Assembly (NCBI RefSeq): GCF_002245895.1
Contig: NZ_NPJZ01000001.1
Coordinates: 2,888,501-2,952,500, forward strand
Origin: Rhodococcus sp. OK302
GTDB lineage: Bacteria; Actinomycetota; Actinomycetes; Mycobacteriales; Mycobacteriaceae
Direction of reading: 5' to 3'
DNA length: 64,000 nt
Both the position numbers and the translations under genes were made by a program. Shown here piece by piece: positions 59,996 to 64,000 of this stretch. Position 1 is the stretch's first letter. Every line of letters starts with the position of its first letter. The notes beneath the pieces are model-generated. The model saw nothing but the letters and a program-made list of their open reading frames with translations, was not told the origin of the DNA and searched no databases.

Positions 59996-61237
59996 GTGTC
60001 GACACACGTGAGCGCGCAGTCCGGGCCGGCAACGCCGCCCGCGGAATGGCGCGACAAGAAGCGGTATCTCTGGCTGCTCGGCCTGGTTCCGCCTACTTCG
60101 GTGTTCATCGCCGTCGGAATGGTCGCACTGTTCAACAGCATCGGGTGGGCCGGCGTCTCGCCCGTGTGGTGGTGGATCGGGCCGCTACTTGTGTATGTTC
60201 TGCTGCCGATTCTGGACATCTTCTTCGGCCCCGACGGTGAGAATCCGCCCGACGAGGTCATGGAACAACTCGAGAATGACAAGTACTACCGGTACTGCAC
60301 GTACATCTACATTCCGTTCCAGTTGGTCAGCCTCGTGGTGGCGTGCTACCTGTGGTCGGCAACCGACTTGTCCTGGTTGGGTCTGGACGGCGGGCTGGGG
60401 CTGATCTCCAAGATCGGTCTGGCCATCACTATCGGTTGTGTCGCCGGAATCGGAATCAACACAGCGCACGAGTTGGGTCACAAGAAAGACGACCTCGAGC
60501 GCTGGCTGTCCAAAATCACTCTGGCGCAGTCCTTCTACGGACACTTCTACATCGAACACAACCGCGGGCATCATGTGCGTGTCGCGACACCGGAGGATCC
60601 GGCGTCGTCTCGGTTCGGCGAGAGCTTCTGGGTCTTCCTGCCGCGAAGCGTGTGGGGTTCCCTGCGATCTTCATGGGAACTCGAGAAGGCTCGATTGGAT
60701 CGACTGGGTAAGAAGCCGTGGACAATTCGCAATGACGTCCTGCATTCGTGGCTGATGTCCGTGGTCCTGTTCGGAGTGCTGACGGCCGTGTTCGGACTTT
60801 CGATCTTGCCGTTCCTGGTGCTGCAGGCGGTGTTCGGTTTCTGCCTCCTCGAAACGGTCAACTACCTCGAGCATTACGGACTCAAGCGCAGTCGGCTCGA
60901 TAGTGGCCGGTACGAGCGCGCCGCTCCGCAGCACAGCTGGAATTCGGACCACATCTGCACGAACATTTTCCTGTATCACCTACAGCGTCACAGCGATCAC
61001 CACGCCAATCCGACTCGGCGTTACCAGACGCTTCGGAGCATGGACGGTGCACCCAATCTGCCCAGTGGCTATGCCAGCATGATCATACTGGCCTACGTTC
61101 CGCCGCTGTGGCGAAAGGTGATGGACCCCAAGGTGATCGCTCACTACGGTGGTGACATCACGCGCGTCAATGTTCAACCGTCGAAGCGTGAGCGAATCCT
61201 CGCTCGGTACGGAGCAGTATCAGGAGGACAAGCATGA
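59996..61237 (+). CDS. alkB: Alkane 1-monooxygenase
   Basis: A 413-residue integral-membrane di-iron enzyme that hydroxylates the terminal carbon of alkanes with O2 and electrons from rubredoxin. All histidine motifs are present: HELGHKK (158-164), EHNRGHH (187-193), NYLEHYGL (289-296) and LQRHSDHH (329-336). About six membrane helices lie in residues 25-285. GTG 59996 is set by the ribosome site. Its end overlaps the first rubredoxin gene (ATGA). Confidence 0.95.
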   Translation: MSTHVSAQSGPATPPAEWRDKKRYLWLLGLVPPTSVFIAVGMVALFNSIGWAGVSPVWWWIGPLLVYVLLPILDIFFGPDGENPPDEVMEQLENDKYYRYCTYIYIPFQLVSLVVACYLWSATDLSWLGLDGGLGLISKIGLAITIGCVAGIGINTAHELGHKKDDLERWLSKITLAQSFYGHFYIEHNRGHHVRVATPEDPASSRFGESFWVFLPRSVWGSLRSSWELEKARLDRLGKKPWTIRNDVLHSWLMSVVLFGVLTAVFGLSILPFLVLQAVFGFCLLETVNYLEHYGLKRSRLDSGRYERAAPQHSWNSDHICTNIFLYHLQRHSDHHANPTRRYQTLRSMDGAPNLPSGYASMIILAYVPPLWRKVMDPKVIAHYGGDITRVNVQPSKRERILARYGAVSGGQA

Positions 61238-61419
61238 GTGCCTATCGATGCCCCGTCTGCGAGTACGTCTACGACGAAGCGATCGGTGCACCGCGAGAAG
61301 GCTTTCCGGCCGGAACGCCGTGGACGGCAGTGTCCGACGACTGGTGCTGCCCGGATTGTGGTGTGCGCGAGAAGATCGATTTCGAAGCAGTGTCGATTGA
61401 ATCAGGAAGTGAATCATGA
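61234..61419 (+). CDS. rubA: Rubredoxin (first of two)
   Basis: A 61-residue rubredoxin. Iron ligands are Cys6, Cys9 (CPVC) and Cys39, Cys42 (CPDC); an extra Cys38 lies next to the second pair. It carries electrons to AlkB. ATG 61234 overlaps the alkB end by four bases, and its own end overlaps the next rubredoxin by four bases, so all three are made in step. Confidence 0.94.
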   Translation: MSAYRCPVCEYVYDEAIGAPREGFPAGTPWTAVSDDWCCPDCGVREKIDFEAVSIESGSES

Positions 61420-61598
61420 ACGACTACAAGCTGTATCAGTGTGCGCAGTGCGGTTTCGAGTACGACGAAGCCGAAGGCTGGCCCGAGGACGGTATTGCGC
61501 CCGGTACTCGCTGGGACGATATTCCGGAGGACTGGAGTTGCCCGGATTGTGGGGCGGCAAAGGTGGACTTCTTCATGGTGGAGGTCGAGCGCGCCTGA
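61416..61598 (+). CDS. Rubredoxin (second of two)
   Basis: A 60-residue rubredoxin with Cys9, Cys12 (CAQC) and Cys42, Cys45 (CPDC). It starts inside the first rubredoxin's stop (ATGA). Of two tandem rubredoxins in rhodococcal alkane clusters usually only one (the AlkG2 type) can drive AlkB well; which one here is not shown by sequence alone. No rubredoxin reductase gene follows, so the reductase must be elsewhere. Confidence 0.94.
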   Translation: MNDYKLYQCAQCGFEYDEAEGWPEDGIAPGTRWDDIPEDWSCPDCGAAKVDFFMVEVERA

Positions 61599-61631
61599 AC
61601 CGGTAGCGTGCGTATCGGTAAAGTCGCTGTC

Positions 61632-62252
61632 ATGACTTCGACGCACGTCCGCCTGCCCCAAAAAGAGGCGTCGCGTCTGCTGCTGCGCAACTCGGTACTC
61701 GACTCGATGTGCGAGCTTCTCACCGAGAAAGACTGGTCCGAGGTCACTCTGACGGTGCTGGCGAAGCGCGCCGGAGTCAGTCGGCAAACGCTCTACAACG
61801 AGTTCGGGTCACGGCAGGGATTGGCGGAGGCCTACGCGCTGCGATTGGCCGATGGGTTCGTCGACGCCGTCGATGAGGCGATGGTCGCCAATGAAGGCCG
61901 CAGCGTTGCCGCACTCATGGCAGGCTTCGGCAGTTTCTTCGCCTCGAGCGCGTCTGATCCTCTGGTGCAATCTTTGCTGACGGGGGAGGCGAAACCCGAT
62001 CTGCTCCGGCTGATCACCACCGACAGTGCGGTCATTATCGATCGGGCGTCGGCGCGGCTCGCGGAGAGCTTTCAACGGGGCTGGATCCAGGCGTCGGCAG
62101 CCGATGCAGGCATTCTGGCCAGGGCAGTTGCGCGGTTGGGGCTGAGCTACATTTCGATGCCGCCGGAGTCCGGGGCGTCCGTGGCGGAGGATCTGGGTAC
62201 GTTGCTGGGGCCGTTCATCGACGTCGCACGTGGTGCGCGCGGCGGGTTGTGA
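61632..62252 (+). CDS. TetR-family regulator of the alkane operon
   Basis: A 206-residue TetR protein (AlkU-like; Rv3249c position). The helix-turn-helix is at about residues 32-55 (LTVLAKRAGVSRQTLYNEFGSRQG), then a helical ligand domain. ATG 61632 (MTSTHVRL) is chosen; GTG 61608 would add eight residues. It follows the rubredoxins by 33 bases and probably represses its own operon through the repeats before alkB, released by an alkane or fatty-acid product. Confidence 0.88.
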   Translation: MTSTHVRLPQKEASRLLLRNSVLDSMCELLTEKDWSEVTLTVLAKRAGVSRQTLYNEFGSRQGLAEAYALRLADGFVDAVDEAMVANEGRSVAALMAGFGSFFASSASDPLVQSLLTGEAKPDLLRLITTDSAVIIDRASARLAESFQRGWIQASAADAGILARAVARLGLSYISMPPESGASVAEDLGTLLGPFIDVARGARGGL

Positions 62253-62288
62253 GGTTCGTCGGATCACGCTGGTGTGCTTATCGGGGTG

Positions 62289-62318
62289 TTGAGCGGATAG
62301 CCTTGAGCGGAGTATGCA
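62289..62318 (+). promoter_or_regulatory. sahH promoter with a direct repeat
   Basis: TTGAGC (62289-62294), an 18-base spacer and TATGCA (62313-62318) make a good promoter. TTGAGCGGA occurs twice, at 62289-62297 and 62303-62311, 14 bases apart. The -10 box covers the upstream ATG 62314, so that ATG cannot be the start. Confidence 0.55.
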
Positions 62319-62337
62319 CGTCAACCAGGAGAGGCAG

Positions 62338-63816
<1,479 letters not shown>

Positions 63817-63851
63817 GCTGGTCCGTTCCAACGCAGTAGTTCTCTCACCGT

Positions 63852-63879
63852 CCCCCGGTCCGCGTCTGCGGGCTGGGGG
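63852..63879 (+). terminator. Terminator hairpin after sahH
   Basis: CCCCCGGTCCGC (63852-63863) pairs over its full 12 bases (two G-T pairs) with GCGGGCTGGGGG (63868-63879) around a GTCT loop. No T-run follows, which is common for actinobacterial hairpins. It ends just before the tmk -10 box. Confidence 0.7.
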
Positions 63880-63880
63880 A

Positions 63881-63886
63881 TAGGCT
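63881..63886 (+). promoter_or_regulatory. -10 box TAGGCT before tmk
   Basis: TAGGCT ends six bases before GTG 63893, predicting a leaderless tmk transcript starting right after the sahH terminator. Confidence 0.5.
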
Positions 63887-63892
63887 TTCGGC

Positions 63893-64000
63893 GTGGGAAT
63901 TCTTGTGGCGTTGGAAGGGCTCGACGGAGCCGGCAAGCGGACGTTGATCGGCAAGGTCGTCGACGAGCTCAGGCGGACCGGCACTTCGATAGCGACCCTC
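63893..64000 (+). CDS. tmk: Thymidylate kinase, N-terminal part only
   Basis: The first 36 codons (MGILVALEGLDGAGKRTLIG...) contain the P-loop GLDGAGKRT. Arg after the P-loop Lys (GKRTL, not GKSTL) is the mark of mycobacterial-type thymidylate kinase, which phosphorylates dTMP. The gene leaves the window. Position after sahH matches Rv3247c. Confidence 0.88.
   Translation, partial: MGILVALEGLDGAGKRTLIGKVVDELRRTGTSIATL

Noticed and set aside
62253..62337. Possible SAH or SAM riboswitch before sahH
   Set aside because: The predicted leader is only about 12 bases and no conserved riboswitch core is seen.

Overview
The window is high-GC actinobacterial DNA from the mycolic-acid group, most likely a Rhodococcus of the erythropolis/qingshengii type. 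Its gene order follows the Mycobacterium tuberculosis Rv3297-Rv3247 region very closely: nei, lhr, pcd, lrpA, lat, accA3, sufE-like, sseA, maf, accE5, accD5, birA, PH-domain protein, gtrA-like, purK, purE, LCP protein, rmlD, wbbL, GDP-mannose pyrophosphorylase, fbiB, fbiA, whiB2, Rv3259-like, DUF3499, phosphomannomutase, Rv3256-like, manA, permease, alkB, two rubredoxins, TetR, sahH, tmk. This was recognised by recalled similarity, not by a search. I see no tRNA, rRNA, insertion sequence, prophage, CRISPR array or attachment site.

Region by region. 1-2400: two cell-envelope proteins (the first cut by the window edge), a membrane protein and an MpaB-type oxygenase facing a TetR regulator. 2964-9329: Nei glycosylase, Lhr helicase and an acyl-CoA dehydrogenase-like protein. 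9394-14051: a lysine-degradation module made of lysine 6-aminotransferase (Lat), piperideine-6-carboxylate dehydrogenase and a DUF1338/HglS 2-oxoadipate decarboxylase, controlled by an Lrp regulator. 14041-20682: a six-gene purine-oxidation operon (OHCU decarboxylase, HIU hydrolase, uricase, 8-oxoguanine/guanine deaminase, FAD subunit, fused Fe-S/Mo hydroxylase) placed between lat and accA3. 20787-22704: a lipid/tyrosine phosphatase and a three-gene small-protein operon. 22788-31323: acyl-CoA carboxylase genes (accA3, accD5, accE5) with their biotin ligase, plus sulfur transfer (sseA, sufE-like), a PapA/condensation-type acyltransferase and maf. 31376-42693: membrane proteins, two two-component systems, purK/purE, a small HExxH protein and an ABC exporter. 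42709-48739: cell-wall assembly (LCP ligase, rhamnose synthesis, rhamnosyl transfer, GDP-mannose). 48730-51622: coenzyme F420 synthesis (fbiA, fbiB, NUDIX). 51889-58278: WhiB2, DUF3499, mannose-phosphate metabolism and a metal transporter. 58389-64000: amino-acid permease, alkane hydroxylase operon, sahH and the start of tmk.

How the genes work together. Most of the window builds or services the mycolata envelope: carboxylases make malonyl/methylmalonyl-CoA for long lipids; RmlD and WbbL build the rhamnose linker; the LCP protein attaches arabinogalactan; ManA, ManB and the pyrophosphorylase supply GDP-mannose for lipomannan. Two catabolic modules (lysine, purines) and an alkane module are added. 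A recurrent signal is a TANNNT -10 box, often TAGGCT, 6-8 nt before the start codon of first genes, which predicts widespread leaderless transcription.

I found no clearly undescribed defence or mobile system. The most useful leads are the complete HglS-type lysine module, the 8-oxoguanine-to-urate logic of the purine operon, a small HExxH protein beside purE, and a metallopeptidase-family protein whose zinc motif is destroyed. No stretch above 300 bases lacks a gene; the longest gaps are 27464-27717 and 51623-51888.
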